From contig JANUWF010001635.1 in NCBI GenBank assembly GCA_026120185.1, forward strand, positions 62,001 to 126,000: DNA of 64,000 nt, written 5' to 3'. The translations under genes were made by a program, and so were the position numbers. This document shows, piece after piece, positions 24,860 through 37,320 of the stretch. The DNA comes from Voacanga thouarsii (lineage: Eukaryota > Streptophyta > Magnoliopsida > Gentianales > Apocynaceae). Below the pieces are notes generated by a model, which had not been told where the DNA came from, did no database searches, and saw nothing but the letters and a program-made list of their open reading frames with translations. Within the stretch, counting starts at the first letter, position 1. Each line of letters starts with the position of its first letter.

Positions 24860-24908
<49 letters not shown>

Positions 24909-25411
24909 AAAAAAGGGTCAATTCATCTAATTATGGAGTATTATTCGATGTGTTTTATTGAAAAGATATTATATATAACATTATCTTTCTCAAAAAGATA
25001 TTTGGACTACTTATTGGACTAGTGTAGCTCACCCCAATCAATATTTCGCAGATTTTGATCAAGAATATGAAGAGAATTGTGGAGACGGATGGGATTAGAC
25101 TATGCTTTTAGACTGATTAACTATTGGGAGTTTTATTCATTATGATTATTGTGGATTAGACATTGTGGTTCTCGTAAATCCTTAGTTAAGGTTGAGTAAG
25201 ACATTGATTGTATTAAAGGTTTTATATTTTGTTCATGAAATTTTATTTCATAATATATATATGTATACTTTTTCTTTCATTTGGAGGTGATTAATTCAAT
25301 TAAAATGATTTCTTTGAGTTAGAGGTTTAGTGTCTTCTTAAAGATGCTGACGTGTAGTGTTTCGAGTACGGATTCAAGTTCTATTTCGAGTTCCAGATTC
25401 GGGGTGTTACA
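23471..25411 (+). repeat. 3' LTR of the Gypsy element
   Basis: 1941 bp, uninterrupted, starting tgtaaatac and ending gtgttaca. It keeps the empty site of the solo LTR (ctagtgtagctcac near 25020). Where the 5' LTR has a TG microsatellite, this copy has a pure AT run (24863-24902). Confidence 0.92.
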
Positions 25412-26280
25412 TATAACATTCTCTATTTTATATAACTATTTTTTTTCTATATTGCAACTATATTATCGTGGACTGTTTTATTTTTTATAAATACCTACAC
25501 TAGGAAAGAAGATAAATATATACATAACGTGAGTATTGAATTTCATAACTCTTTATTTTTTTTTTAGAGTAATCTTTTTCTAGTTGAGCTATTCTTTTAA
25601 ACGAATCAAGAACCTTTTATGGGAAGGACATAAATATAAAATTAAGAGCAGTAGGTTATTTAAAAATGAAATAAAAGGACAATTTTATAACGCGACTCAT
25701 GTGAAAAGACATTTAAACCAACTGTATTTTTCTTTCAGGGAGGGAATGTTTTGACTATCCTAATTTTTGCAGTCACTTGCGTATAGGAAACCATGCTCCT
25801 TTAGAATGCATTTTAATTATGATTATATTTATTTAGAATAATTAAAATTATTAATATTTTATAAATAAAATTCGTTGATATTAAATATATTTTTTCTCAA
25901 GTCTAGATAGACTTCACATAATTTAGAAGTCTCAAATTACATAATAATTTCACACACAATCGTCAACGATAATCATACTTTATAAATAAAAATAAATACA
26001 AAACTTCAGTTTCTTCATGAATAGACTAATACCCGAGACATATTCTATAGTATAATATCGTTTTAATATTTAATTTAAACAGTCACAAATTTCATTGTCG
26101 CGTTCGTTGACCCTATTATTCTTTTACAAATTTAATATTCATTCAATCCAAATAGAATGTTTTCATTTTTATTTTAAGATATTAAAAATAATTATTTACT
26201 TTATTAACCTAAACATATTTTCTATTTTAATTTTTAAAACCAAAGATTTACCTCTTTATTATATGAACTACAATCATCTA
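25412..26280. other. AT-rich spacer, no gene seen
   Basis: Low-complexity AT-rich DNA with short reading frames only. No terminal repeats or RNA genes were recognised. Confidence 0.6.
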
Positions 26281-26810
26281 CTAGTTAACGTCTCCACGCT
26301 TCTACCCGTGTGAAAAAAAAAAGTTCCTATGTATCTATGTCAACCAAAACTAAACAAACCAAACTAAACCAAACCAAAACAAATCCTATTCATCTATGTC
26401 AACCAAGTTCCTCAATCTAGGTCAAAATCATATTCTACTCTTCAAATTGGCCATTCCAATTGGTACGAAAAAAGGAAATAAAATTGAAAGTTGAGAACAA
26501 GCGTTGGCAAAGAAAGACATTCAAACAAATTCAAATGTCTCCTGAGACCAATAACGAACCAAACCTCAAGAGTATCCCCTATACAATAAAAAGATATTAA
26601 GCAAATTTAAAATCCTAGAGTTCTTGTAAGTTTGCCTTCAAAAATAAATCCGCAAGATGTCAATTTGAAGTTGGAATTGTTATCATAAACCTCAACCTCA
26701 TACTTCCAGTCAGAAAATTTAACAGCCAAAACAAGAAGAAAATATTGAAAAACCAATATTGTTATAGCAAAAGAAAATATTATTTTCTGACTCGCTTTTT
26801 TTTTTTTTTC

Positions 26811-26920
26811 TCTTGTATGTTTCCTGAAGTGTATGCAAACATAGTTGACCTTTCGCTTTTTCTTGGATTTTCTCTTGTATGTTTCCTGAAGTGTATGCAG
26901 ACATAGTTGACCTTTCCTCT
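26811..26920 (-). repeat. Tandem duplication inside the aldolase fragment
   Basis: A ~44-bp segment (tcttgtatgtttcctgaagt...acatagttgacctttc) occurs twice, at about 26811-26855 and 26872-26916, separated by a short spacer. On the minus strand it continues the aldolase-like exon, so the captured piece was duplicated after or during capture. Confidence 0.7.
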
Positions 26921-27014
26921 CATGGTTGTCCAGCCCAATGGACGCTAACCTCTTTCCACATGTTGCATTTGATTCATCAATGGCAAGAATTCCACAACCA
27001 AGAGATGCAATAGA
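26921..27014 (-). pseudogene. Class I fructose-bisphosphate aldolase fragment (plastid type)
   Basis: The minus strand encodes ASLGCGILAIDESNATCGKR followed by LASIGLDN. This matches the highly conserved N-terminal block of plastid class I aldolase (ASPGRGILAMDESNATCGKR-type). The enzyme splits fructose-1,6-bisphosphate in the Calvin cycle and glycolysis. Only about 30 codons are present; the catalytic lysine region and the rest of the ~390-residue enzyme are absent, and downstream sequence is a short tandem duplication. It is a gene fragment, not a gene. A second piece of the same exon lies at 39069-39112, about 12 kb away, and an intron-edge relative lies near 28660-28740. Confidence 0.8.
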
Positions 27015-27309
27015 TAGGGTAGAAAAGAAAATCAATTAGCAAATGGTGGTACCAAATTCAAACTCTATATGTACAAGCCATAAACAACATTCCTTCTGCA
27101 ATCTTCATTATTTCGTTGCAATCAACATAATTTGTACGTAAAGGCAAAGGAAAACACAAAAAATTTCTAGCATGCACCAGTTCATCTCTTCAAAGTACAT
27201 CTAAATGTTTAAAAGATCTTTGTATATATAAAGCATTATTTTATGATTTTTGGTGCAACTACAAGAGATTTGAAAAAAAAAATCTTAAATAAAAGAATTT
27301 TACTCGGTA

Positions 27310-27450
27310 TTATTGAACCCTAACTTGAATTTCCAGCAAAGACTCCACCTTTTCCGACAATGAGCATTTAGCTTTGGTGACTTTCTCTATAGCCTCGAAC
27401 TGTAAAATGGCCAGCGTAATAGCCTCTTCTCTATATTTTCTTCGTCTTCA
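27310..27450 (-). other. Exon-like fragment, coiled-coil character
   Basis: The minus strand carries an open segment containing EEAITLAILQFEAIEKVTKA and then SLSEKVESLLEIQVRVQ, ending in a stop near 27319. A possible splice acceptor (tttttagtag) lies just upstream. The heptad-like pattern suggests a coiled coil. The source gene is not recognised. Confidence 0.3.
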
Positions 27451-28654
27451 AATCCTACTAAAAAGATTTTTTCAAAATGAATGAGAAGTAGAAGAAAAGG
27501 AAAAGAAAGGTGAGAGAACAAATAATAAAGCAAATATGCTAATTCCTAAATGATCACATTACAACAGTTTTTGGGTCAGAATAGCTGCAATCGACTTATT
27601 CTAATCAATTGAAAAATTGGTGTAATTCAATAGCAGAAAATTGTGACACTAATGATAATCATTGCATGCATCAATTAATAGTAAGGTCAAACAAGCTCCA
27701 AATAAGGCCAAGATCCAAGAAAACCAAGGGCTTATACTTGTTAAAGAAAATCAATGGAAATAGGAAATAGCTAGCGAAAATGAGATAAAAATTAAAGGAG
27801 AGATGTTAATACTGCTGCTGTGCAAGAAAAATTGGTATATTGTATCAATTACTATTTAGGGACAAAAGAGGCACTCATTTCCTGGAGATCCATGTACATG
27901 TTTTATTAGTCAAGTATAGCCATGTTTGGATATAAACTCCCACAATTAATATCACCTTCAAGTCAAAAGGTATAGATATAAACATACCATTTAGTATCTC
28001 TACTATTGATTTAATCTGCAATTGACCCTGGTAGGGATTTACCAGTGAGACACCTAATGAATACAACACAAGGCAGAACTATTTATAAATAATCACAAAC
28101 TTTATTGATAATTGCAATAACAAACCAAGAGAGTGAAGATAATATGGCAATGTTAAAAGAATTCCAAACTGCCAAAGTACCAAAAAAATAAGAAAACACA
28201 TATAAAATTCAAGATAGTCAAAAACATATACACACCAAGAAAATATTATGCACTATGCTAAAACCAAGAAAATTCACTAATTTGCACCTAATGCAATTGA
28301 GTAGTCATATTTATGTAACACTTGCCACACAGCTCTCTATTGGCTAAGGTACCGAGTTTCTACAAACACCACATTTGCATGTTTTAAGATTCCACACAAC
28401 TACCATCTCATGAGTATACGAACATGTATATTAACAAGTATTTTGAATCTACTACTCAACAAGAAGAACACTATACGTTAATATGGCCAAAAACAAGATA
28501 GTGGACAAAATACACTCTTCTTCCTCCACCTCCATACCTAATGGGAACAAAAAGGAATGCAGGACAAAACCACAGACACAAAAAATATAAACAATTAAGC
28601 AAAAAAAAAAAAAAATCAACGAAAAAGGAACCAAACACACCCCATATCTACCAA

Positions 28655-28745
28655 GGAAAACATAGGGATTTTTCTGACATAGATTTCTACCAGGAAGAAG
28701 GGAGGAAAACAAAATCAATTAGCAAATGGTAAAACCAAGTTCAAG
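28655..28745 (-). pseudogene. Aldolase intron/exon-edge relic
   Basis: On the minus strand, ttcctggtagaaatctatg matches the intron end and exon start of the aldolase piece at 39069-39112. The preceding tttgctaattgattttgttt matches the flank of the piece at 26921-27014. It is a short third relic of the same captured locus. The rest of 27460-30530 shows no gene. Confidence 0.45.
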
Positions 28746-30535
28746 CAAATTCCTTTTTTTTTTCAGAATACATTTTAACCACCTAATAACCATGGTTAAG
28801 CAAACATTAAACAACTAATCAATCACGGTTAAGAGCATCTCTCTAGAGACTTTTTCACTGAGTGGAGAAAACAAATGGTATTAATTAACCATTTATTAGC
28901 CTCTCATCCTTGATGCCCCCTAGGATGGCTTAAAGCAATAAACAGGATAGTTCATCCATTTTAAGAGATCGAAGTGATTCATAACTCAAGCATTTAGCAT
29001 TTAGAAAATCCAAAAACTGGATTGTCTCATAACAGAAATATCAAACCTAGATACCAATTAGCATGCGTGACCATACATTCTTTGCATTATCTTAAAGTAG
29101 CAAAATCTAATTCCATGGTAATGTTATTGGTTCTAAGACTTAATCTACTTACAAAAGTAGAATCTATTCTGGCCAAAACATAAACTATTATTCAATTAGT
29201 TTAAATCATGCCAACCTTCAAAGAGAGAGAGAGCATTTTTCACTTCAAGGATTAGGAAAATTGTCCAAAGATAAAACATCATTCTTATGTTTTTGCAAAG
29301 TAAGGAAACATGCTTTGTATTTGAATTGTAGTTTATGGGCTTGCAGTTTGTGATGATTCATTTTACTATGATGGGAAAAGTTAATGCCTAAAATTCTAAA
29401 TTACGACCATACATAGATAGATATATTTGTTTCATACAAATGCAACTTTAAGTCATCTATACATATCTATTAGGGAGCTACAATCCATAGACTATTTCTA
29501 TCTATATTGAATCATGTATATATCTTTTCCACCCATTTTACATTTCAACTAGACAATTTTCATCTGCGACATGCTATACTCCTATTAAAAAGCTATATGC
29601 ACATATACAAATTTCCCATAAAATAAACTATAGTGTTGTAAATTAGGATATTTTAACAGAAAAGAAATTTTCCCAACAAGCCATTTTGACCTGAACTTAC
29701 CCCACAAAGAAATAAAATTCATTTAGAAAAACCAATTATGCTGCCACCAAGTGCCTTGATGAAACAGTTAATAATATCAGGATAACAGTCATATGTCACT
29801 ATGCGTAGCCGCAAGAAACAATAGCAACAATTCACATGAAACAGAACATCAATTGCCTATCGCAAACAGCAGCAACTGGAGTCCACAAATTTCCCAACCA
29901 AGTCTATAAGAGATTTATTCATGGCAAGGTATTCTGCAGACATCAATGAAATGGAGAAATGAAAAAGAAACACAATATGCAACAAAGATAAAAGAACATA
30001 AACACATACCAGATTTTTGTTTGCTTACTTCAATAGCCTAGAACAAGAGAAAGTCGACTCTAAAGTATGTTCCAGATGCAAATGATAACACTTGACTCCA
30101 TAATGAAAATGAAACTTGTAGTTCTACCCTGTTAATTGAATGCCAAAAAAGATATAAATGAATAAAGAAATAAATCAACCAATATCCATTTTCTTGTTTC
30201 TGATTTTCTTGAAAAGACCCACTTTCTACTTGTTTTTCAAAATTGGATAGGAAGATTTGTTGTTTGAACTTCTAGCCTCTGGCATTGTAAAAACAAGCAT
30301 TCTATTACTTGATTATAAGACTATATGGCTGAAACCAATTAGTACTGTATTGGCAAGTTGAATCAGTAAAGCTAGACATCTTCATATGATAGTCCAATTA
30401 CATAACTTAACAGTCTACTTTCAAGTGGTCAGAATCACTGAGTTATCTAGCCAAATTTGTACCTCATTGGACAAATTGTGAATTGAATTCGCAAAATCAA
30501 TTGTTGCAAAAGAATTTCATAAGATAGTCTAACGT

Positions 30536-30739
30536 ATCCAAGTAAAATTTCACAACTTCCAGTAATGAAGGATTCCTGATAGGACCATACTCAGAATTTG
30601 GGGACCTATAGCAATTATAGAGGATGTCAGTTGAAACCACCGTGATAACTGCTAACACAATGACGGTGGGTGGACCTGCCACCCACCCTACCCCAATTAC
30701 TCCGGTTATAATATGTGCTGCGATGGTCCATGTTGTCCC
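30536..30739 (-). pseudogene. Amino-acid permease (AAAP family) fragment
   Basis: The minus strand encodes GTTWTIAAHIITGVIG, then GWVAGP, then ILYNCYRSPNSEYGPIRNPS and YLD. This corresponds to the first transmembrane region of plant amino-acid permeases (family pattern WTA.AHIITGVIG.GVLSLAW..AQLGW.AGP). About 13 residues of the conserved first membrane helix (the GVLSLAW..AQL part) are missing in frame, so the piece could not form a working transporter. No upstream ATG or downstream membrane helices are seen. It is a captured gene fragment on the same strand as the aldolase relics. Confidence 0.72.
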
Positions 30740-31031
30740 TTGATATGAGTTCAAAGTTAGAACTCAAAACATAACCAAACATACAAGTGCATTGGCAAAT
30801 TGAGAGTAAATCTAGAAGACAAAGGGAAGTTTAGGCAAGGAAAATCTGACCCAATTTTAAGCTTCAAAATCCACACCAATAATTTCGCATTCTTCCTCAT
30901 TTACTTCAATGCAAAAATCCAATCTCCAAACATAGGACAATATGGGATATGATAGTTTAGCAGGCAAAAGGCCCTTATAATGTGCATATGGGGTTTGTAC
31001 TTTGAACGCAACAAACTGATAGCATATACAC

Positions 31032-31909
31032 TAGGGTTGGTAATATTGAATACGACATGTCAACACTACACGAAAATGATATGGTTATAGCGGGTTAGGA
31101 TTGGAATTTCGTAGGTTCAGGTCGAAACAAGTCGACCCACTTAACTTTAAATGTATTCGGGTTATAAACGAGTTCAATCTGTTTCAACCCGCGAACCCGT
31201 TTAACTTTTTTTTAATACTTATATTTAATACTTTTTGTAATACTTTACAAAATTCACTCTAGAAAATTAAATAATTTAATTTTTTACATGAATTAATTGA
31301 ATTAAATTTTATTAGATGAATTAATTAAATTGTTTGTGTGTTTATTTTGTTTAATTATATGAGACTTCTTAAGGAAAATAAATGATGTTAATGTGACTAT
31401 TTGCTTGATATATAGTAAATGAATCATTATTAATTAATTATTATTTAGTATTTATAATAATAATATTATTATTATAATGACTTTTAGCTAAAGAAAATAA
31501 TTTCTTGAACAATCTAGTTTTTTTTATAAAACTATATTTGTTTAGATTTTTAAAATTAAATCTTATGAATTTATTGAGATCTCTAGCTATTTAGTTAAAT
31601 AGTTTGTTGTTTTATTAGTTATTTATGACTTTATAAGTTGTTTTATTAAATTTTTTTAATTTTATATGGTTTAATTTGACTTTTAAAAATTTTTTGTGTA
31701 ATGAGCGAACAGATTGACCGGTTTAATAGGTATTCGGGTTAGTAGGTTTAGTAATTATTTATTTAATTTTTGTATATAATCGTGTCATGTCATGTAAACT
31801 CGTTTTATAATACAAATACGACCCAAAAATAAATCACTTAACACGACACGTTTATTAATTGTATTGTGTTCGTATTGGTAGGTCAGCTTGTACCCACTAA
31901 AATGATTAT
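31032..31909. mobile_element. Candidate non-autonomous hAT-like element
   Basis: The left edge, tagggttggtaatattgaat, and the right part, gtgttcgtattggtaggtca, resemble the TAGGG..GGCAATATT / TATTGCCA..CCTA ends of plant hAT-type MITEs. Both flanks carry subterminal cgggtt/aacccg and acacgac motifs. An 8-mer, atatacac, occurs at 31024-31031 and again at 31910-31917, but the right inverted repeat does not reach that copy, so the duplication may be chance. No coding sequence is present. Confidence 0.45.
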
Positions 31910-32220
31910 ATATACACCATACTAGTTACACCACTGTGGTCCATTTTATACGCTAAACTACTGAGAAAAGAACAAATCTAACCTTTCCAGTGCATTATCA
32001 AATTAAGCCATTGGATCATCAAGGCAACAAACTTCACATCCAATATGAGTTAACACATTTCACCTCCACGGCTCCACCTATGGGGCTAGATTTGCATTCA
32101 CTCCCAAAAGAAAATGCAGAATAGCAGTGTTGGGAAAACAATTGCAAAATCCCATATTTACCGTTTGAACTTTCAAGAACAGTATGTAGCATTAAAGAGA
32201 ATACATATAACAAGATTTAC

Positions 32221-32335
32221 CAGTTTTTTGGCGAAATCCTTCAGAGTGATCGATTGAATCAGAGCTTCCAATTAGCATTGTCGTTTCTTGATCTAAAACT
32301 TCAGCACCATTAACTTTGTTCTTTGCCGAAATATC
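32221..32335 (-). other. Exon-like fragment interrupted by the Copia element
   Basis: The minus strand is open and contains NGAEVLDQETTMLIGSSDS, then EGFRQKTG, followed by a donor-like gtaaat at 32220-32215. The source gene is not recognised. The Copia element inserted at its upstream edge. Confidence 0.25.
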
Positions 32336-33192
32336 TGTTGAAAATGGCAACTTTGGGAGTTAATAATTTTTAACTCATGATTAGTTAGCCTAAAACAATT
32401 AATGAGAATTATTCTTGACATGTTAGAGATTGTTTTGATTGTGGTAGAAGCCATTTTCATGGTGGGAATCCATAATTAAATGTTGTTAAAGTTGGGCTTG
32501 GGCCATGTTTTCACGATCCTCTATTTTTATTTGGCCCAATTAATTAACTCTAACTTGAAAAGGAATAGGAAACATAAAATCTGGTAAGGGAATTAGGGCT
32601 TCCTAATCCGAATTGAGTTTTAATTTTCCTAAGGCGACATTAAAAGGGGGAACAGAGCCGCCATTAGGGTTAACCCCTTTTCGTGCTTTTTTGCTTCCTG
32701 CGAGAAAATTCGCCGCTTCGATTCTCTCTCCGCGATCCATAATTTTTGCCTTATCGGAACCGGTGAACTGATGGGATTTTCGAGGTGATCACAGTTGATG
32801 TGCGTTAACAGTGATCTGAGACCGTCTTATCCTGCAAGAAGAGTAGCTGTACCCGTCGCACCGGAGTGTGGCGAATAGCTTCTTGAAGGCAAACCAATAT
32901 TAGACTGGTGATTCGGTCAGCAGTACAGTACGTTGCGGCACAGCTTGTCCAGAGGAGTGCCAGCGCTAGGTACGTTCTGGTAGAACCGCGAGCAAGTCAA
33001 TTAGGTATACTATTGATTTGTTTATTAAGTGTGAATTTTGTCTAGTTACATTATGTTTGGACTGTGTGGCCTTGCCGGCATTGTTGATATTTGATAATTG
33101 CAATTGTTAGAGCCCTGGTCGGGTATAGGCGGTGCTTGTTCAATTCAGTTGAGTTGCCTGTCTGTGCTCGTAGGTACCCTGGTTCACTAACA
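32336..33192 (+). repeat. 5' LTR of the Copia element
   Basis: Contains a TTAAAA core promoter candidate near 32640 and, at 32873-32888, a 16-base stretch fully complementary to the sequence just inside the LTR at 33195-33210. Confidence 0.92.
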
Positions 33193-33194
33193 GT

Positions 33195-33210
33195 CTTCAA
33201 GAAGCTATTC
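33195..33210 (+). other. Unusual primer-site region, complementary to the LTR
   Basis: The usual tRNA 3'-end complement (TGG...) is absent directly after the LTR. Instead the first bases inside are cttcaagaagctattc, the exact reverse complement of 32873-32888. Self-priming or an internal-tRNA primer are possible readings. Confidence 0.5.
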
Positions 33211-33232
33211 TGCAATTATCTGTGTGTGTGCA

Positions 33233-36200
33233 ATGGCCAATTCGTCAGGTACTGCATCTGCTGCGTATAAGCCTTTGGTTGACTTGAATGGTTTGCTTGG
33301 ACAAGTTTGGTCCGAGGCGAATTTCAAGCGTTGGCAACAACACATGAAAATTTGGTTGACCATGAGGGGCTTATGATCGGCAGTGCAGGTAGACAGAGCC
33401 TATACCAACCGAAAGGCATTCTAGAGTAGCTGAGATTGCTGCGTGGGATGAACGGAATAATGTAGGCAGAGGGGCAATACTGTCAGCATTGACAAATGCT
33501 CTCTTTAATGTCTACTATTCTGAGTCATACATAGCAAAGATGCTATGGGATGAACTAGATAGGAAATATAATACCGAGAATCAAGGTCTGGAAAGGTATT
33601 ATGTCTCCAAATTCCTGAAGTTTCAGATGGTTGAGGGTAAGTCTGTGACTGAACAAACTCAAGAGTTGCAATTGATTATTCATTCTCTTCATGAATCGGA
33701 TATGGAACTTCCTGAGAAGTTTCAAGTGATGTCAGTGATAGAGAAATTTCCTAAGTCTTGGGAGGACTTTGGTATGTCCCTCAAACACAAGACGGAGAAG
33801 ATTTCTTTAAACGATCTGATGAAATCAATATCCATTGAGGAGCAACATAGAAAGAATAGTCATATTGTACCTATGGAGTCTAATGTCCATGTTGTGACTA
33901 CTGGGAAGAAGAGCAATAATCAGAGGAATGTGGGGGTTAACTCAAACTCTAAAAACATAAACAAGACAAAAGGCAAGGCTAAGAAGAAACCGAAAGCAAA
34001 CAAACCTTGCTGGAATTGTGGTTAGGTTGGACATTGGGCTAAGGACTGTCCGTCTAAAAAGCCCAAAGTCAAACAAGGATCAAATTCTGAAGCATAAGTC
34101 AATGTGGTGGTAGAGGATACTAGTCAAGTGGAGGCTGATTTGAGTACTCACCTTACTGAGGTTTGTACCATTGAGGCTGAGACTGGCATCACTACTTCCA
34201 ATGATGATGAAAGTATGTTTCTATTAACCCATAAGTCTTTACTATTTATGAGCCACTTGAATGGCTGGTTGATACTGGAGCAAATGTGCACGTTTGTGCG
34301 ATAAATTGCTTTTTGTATCTTACCAGCCTATTAAAGGAAAAACTGTGAAGATGGGGAACTCAACTGCAGCCAATGTGTTGGGGATTGGACGCGTGGACTT
34401 GAAGTTTCCTTCAGGGCGTATTCTTTCTCTTCATAGGGTGCAACATGTTCCAACAGTTCGTAGGAATATTCTTAGTGGTTCATGTTTAGTTAGAGAGGGT
34501 TATGAATTTACTTTCAAATGTAATAAAGTAGTGATTATGCACTACAATTCTTTTATTGGCAAAGGTTATTTGTCAGATGGTTTATTTAAATTAAGCGTTG
34601 AACATTTTACTTCTGATTTGAATAAAGCTTCTTCTATTGAGAATTCAGTTTATCCTATAGTGCACATTATTGAATCCACTGATGTTTGGCATAGTAGACT
34701 TGGACATTTAAATTTAGATTCTGTTAAAAGAATGATGAATTTAGACTTGATCCCTAAACATTCAATTGATAAGAAAAATAAATGTCAAGTATGTGTGGAA
34801 GCTAAAACAACCAGGAAACCCTATCATTCAATTGAAAGGGATTCAGAAATACTTGATTTAGTTCACACAGACATTTGTGAATTCAATGGCTTATTGACTA
34901 GGGATCATAAGAAATACTTCATTACTTTTATTAACGATTGCAATAAATATTGCTATGTTTATTTACTTAAACATAAAGATAAAGCACTTGAAAAGTTTCT
35001 CATATTTAAAAATGAAGCTGAAACTCAAACTGGCAAGAAACTTAAAATGTTAAGATCTGATAGAGGTGGAGAGTATGGGTCTAATCCATTTGTTGAATAT
35101 TGCCAAAGCAATGGCATAATTCATGAAGAGACACCCCCTTATTCTCCCCAGTCTAATGGGATTGCTGAACGGAAAAATAGAACGTTTAAAGATATGATCA
35201 ACAGTTTACTTTTAAATTCTGGATTGCCTAAGTATATGTGGGGTGAGGCTTTGAATACGGCTTGCCATATTCTGAACAGAGTCCCTCATAAACATAAAGA
35301 GGTAACTCCATTTGAAATCTGGAAAGGTAGGAAACCTAACTTAAAATACTTCCATGTGTGGGGTTGTCTTGCAAAAGTTCTAATCCCTGAACATAAAAGG
35401 AAGAAGTTAGGACCAAAGACTGTTGATTCCATCTTTATTGGTTATGTGGAAACAAGCTATGCCATGAAGTTTTTGGTAATTAAGTCCGAAATACCTGGTA
35501 TAGATTGTAACACTATCATTCAATACCGTGATGCTACATTCTTTGAGAATGTGTTTCCCATGAAAACTGGTTTGCCTCAAGATGTTTCTACTTTAGATTC
35601 AGACCTTAACGTCCGATTCCATTCCTGATCATGTGGAAAGGATGAAAGATGTGGGGGCAAGTCCAAATAGTCCCAATACTCAAATTGAGGAATTGGAAGA
35701 ACCTAGATGGAGTAAGAGAGCTAAGGCTGTCAAGGACTTTGGAAGTGACTTTGTCACTTACAATGTTGAGGACGAACCTTTGACTTTTCAAGCAGCTATG
35801 GCTTCCTCAGAAGCAGGGCATTGGAAAGGAGCTGTCAAGAGTGAGATGGATTCCATTGTCTCCAATAGGACATGGGAATTGGTAGATCTCCCTCCTTGGT
35901 GTAGTACAATTGGATGTAAATGAATATTTAAGAAGAAACTTAAACCAGATGGGACCATAGATAAGTATAAAGCCAGATTAGTTGCCAAAGGATTTAGACA
36001 GAAAGAGGGAATAGACTATTTTGATACATACTCTCCTGTTGCTCGTTTGACTACAATCCGAGTGCTAATTGCATTGGCTTCCATATATTGTCTCACCATC
36101 CACCAAATGGATGTGAAGACAGCTTTTCTTCATGGTGATCTTGAAGAAGAGATATATATGGATCAACCTGAGGGATTTGTGGCCAAAGGAAATGAACGGA

Positions 36201-37320
36201 AAGTTTGTAAACTTATTAAATCCCTATATGGTCTAAAACAAGCACCCAAACAATGGCATGAAAATTTTGATAAAACAATTTTATTATTTGGCTTCAACAT
36301 AAATGAGAATGACAAGTATGTTTACTGTAAGGTTAAAGGTAATACTTGTATTGTTCTATGCCTGTATGTGGATGACATTTTGCTATTTGGGTCCAATATT
36401 GAGATAATTAATGAGACTAAATCATTTTTGAAAAGTAAGTTTGAAATGAAGGATATGGGAGTAGCAAATGTGATTCTTGGCCTAAAGTTGATTCGCTCAA
36501 CTGAGGGGATAACCATTTCTCAAACTCACTATGTTGAGAGTGTTCTTGAGAAATATGGGTATCAAAATTGTGGAATTGCTAAAACTCCAAGTGACCCTTC
36601 TGTAGATTTGTTCAAAAATGAAAGTGGAGTTCCTATGTCTCAATTAAGATATTCTCAAATTATTGGTAGCTTGCAATATCTTGCGAATAGCTCAAGACCA
36701 GATATTTTATTTTCTGTATCTAAGCTGGCAAGATATACAAGTTGTCCAAATTGGACTCATTGGGAGGCCTTGGATAGAGCACTAAGGTACTTGAAGGGAA
36801 CAGTGTCCCTTGGTCTGCATTATGAGAAATTCCCTGCTGTACTTGAAGGGTATAGTGATGCAAGCTGGATAGCCAAGAACTCTGGTAGCAATGAATGCAC
36901 TGGATATGTGTTTACATTAGGTGGTGGTGCAGTCGCCTGGAAGTTTTGTAAACAGACTTTAATAACTCGATCAACTTTTAAGACTGAGTTATGTGCCTTG
37001 GATACTACTGGAACGGAAGCTGAATGGCTGTATGGACTATTGTCCTCTTTGCCAATGATCAGCAAGTCCATTACTGCTATATCTGTGCATTGTGACAGTT
37101 AAACCACAATTGCAAAGATAAAGAGTACCAAGTATAATCAAAAGACTAAGAGACACATCCAAGTTAGACTTAAGTCTATAAGGGAGTTAGTGTCTGAAAG
37201 GGTGGTGTCTGTTGACTTTGTTGGATCCAAATATAACATTGCAGACCCCCTAACTAAGGGACTTGAAACATCATTGTTCCTTAAATCCAGGTTGGGAATG
37301 GGACTGATAACCCAGAAATG
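33233..37320 (+). pseudogene. Copia gag-pol polyprotein, decayed
   Basis: Starts at ATG 33233 (MANSSGTASAAYKPLVDLNG). Gag continues to a zinc knuckle near 34010 in which a TAG follows CWNCG before VGHWAKDC. Protease-like sequence is near 34260 but frameshifted. The integrase is open at 34294-35628 (zinc-binding GHLNLDSVKRM, DLVHTDICEF, ERKNRTFKDM). The RT is open from 36047 (MDVKTAFLHGDLEEEIYMDQ, YVDDILLF), followed by RNase H to 37102 and a tail to 37320 (NIADPLTKGL). Stops lie at about 33374, 34023, 34095, 35626, 35921 and 37100, so it is not autonomous. Intact versions encode the proteins that copy and integrate the element. Confidence 0.9.

Larger units (their letters stand above)
10510..25411 (+). 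mobile_element. Ty3/Gypsy chromovirus with nested insertions
   Basis: The LTRs (10510-13635 and 23471-25411) begin TGTAA and end TTACA. The primer site just inside the left LTR matches initiator tRNA-Met, and a polypurine tract precedes the right LTR. Gag, protease, RT, RNase H, integrase and a C-terminal chromodomain occur in that order, which places it in the chromovirus branch (Del/Tekay-like, by resemblance). Total length is 14.9 kb. Subtracting the solo LTR and the hAT transposon with their duplications gives about 8.8 kb. The LTRs differ by several percent by eye, so it is older than the Copia element at 32336. The flanking 5-mers (gcaaa and tataa) do not match, so no target duplication is visible. 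Confidence 0.9.
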
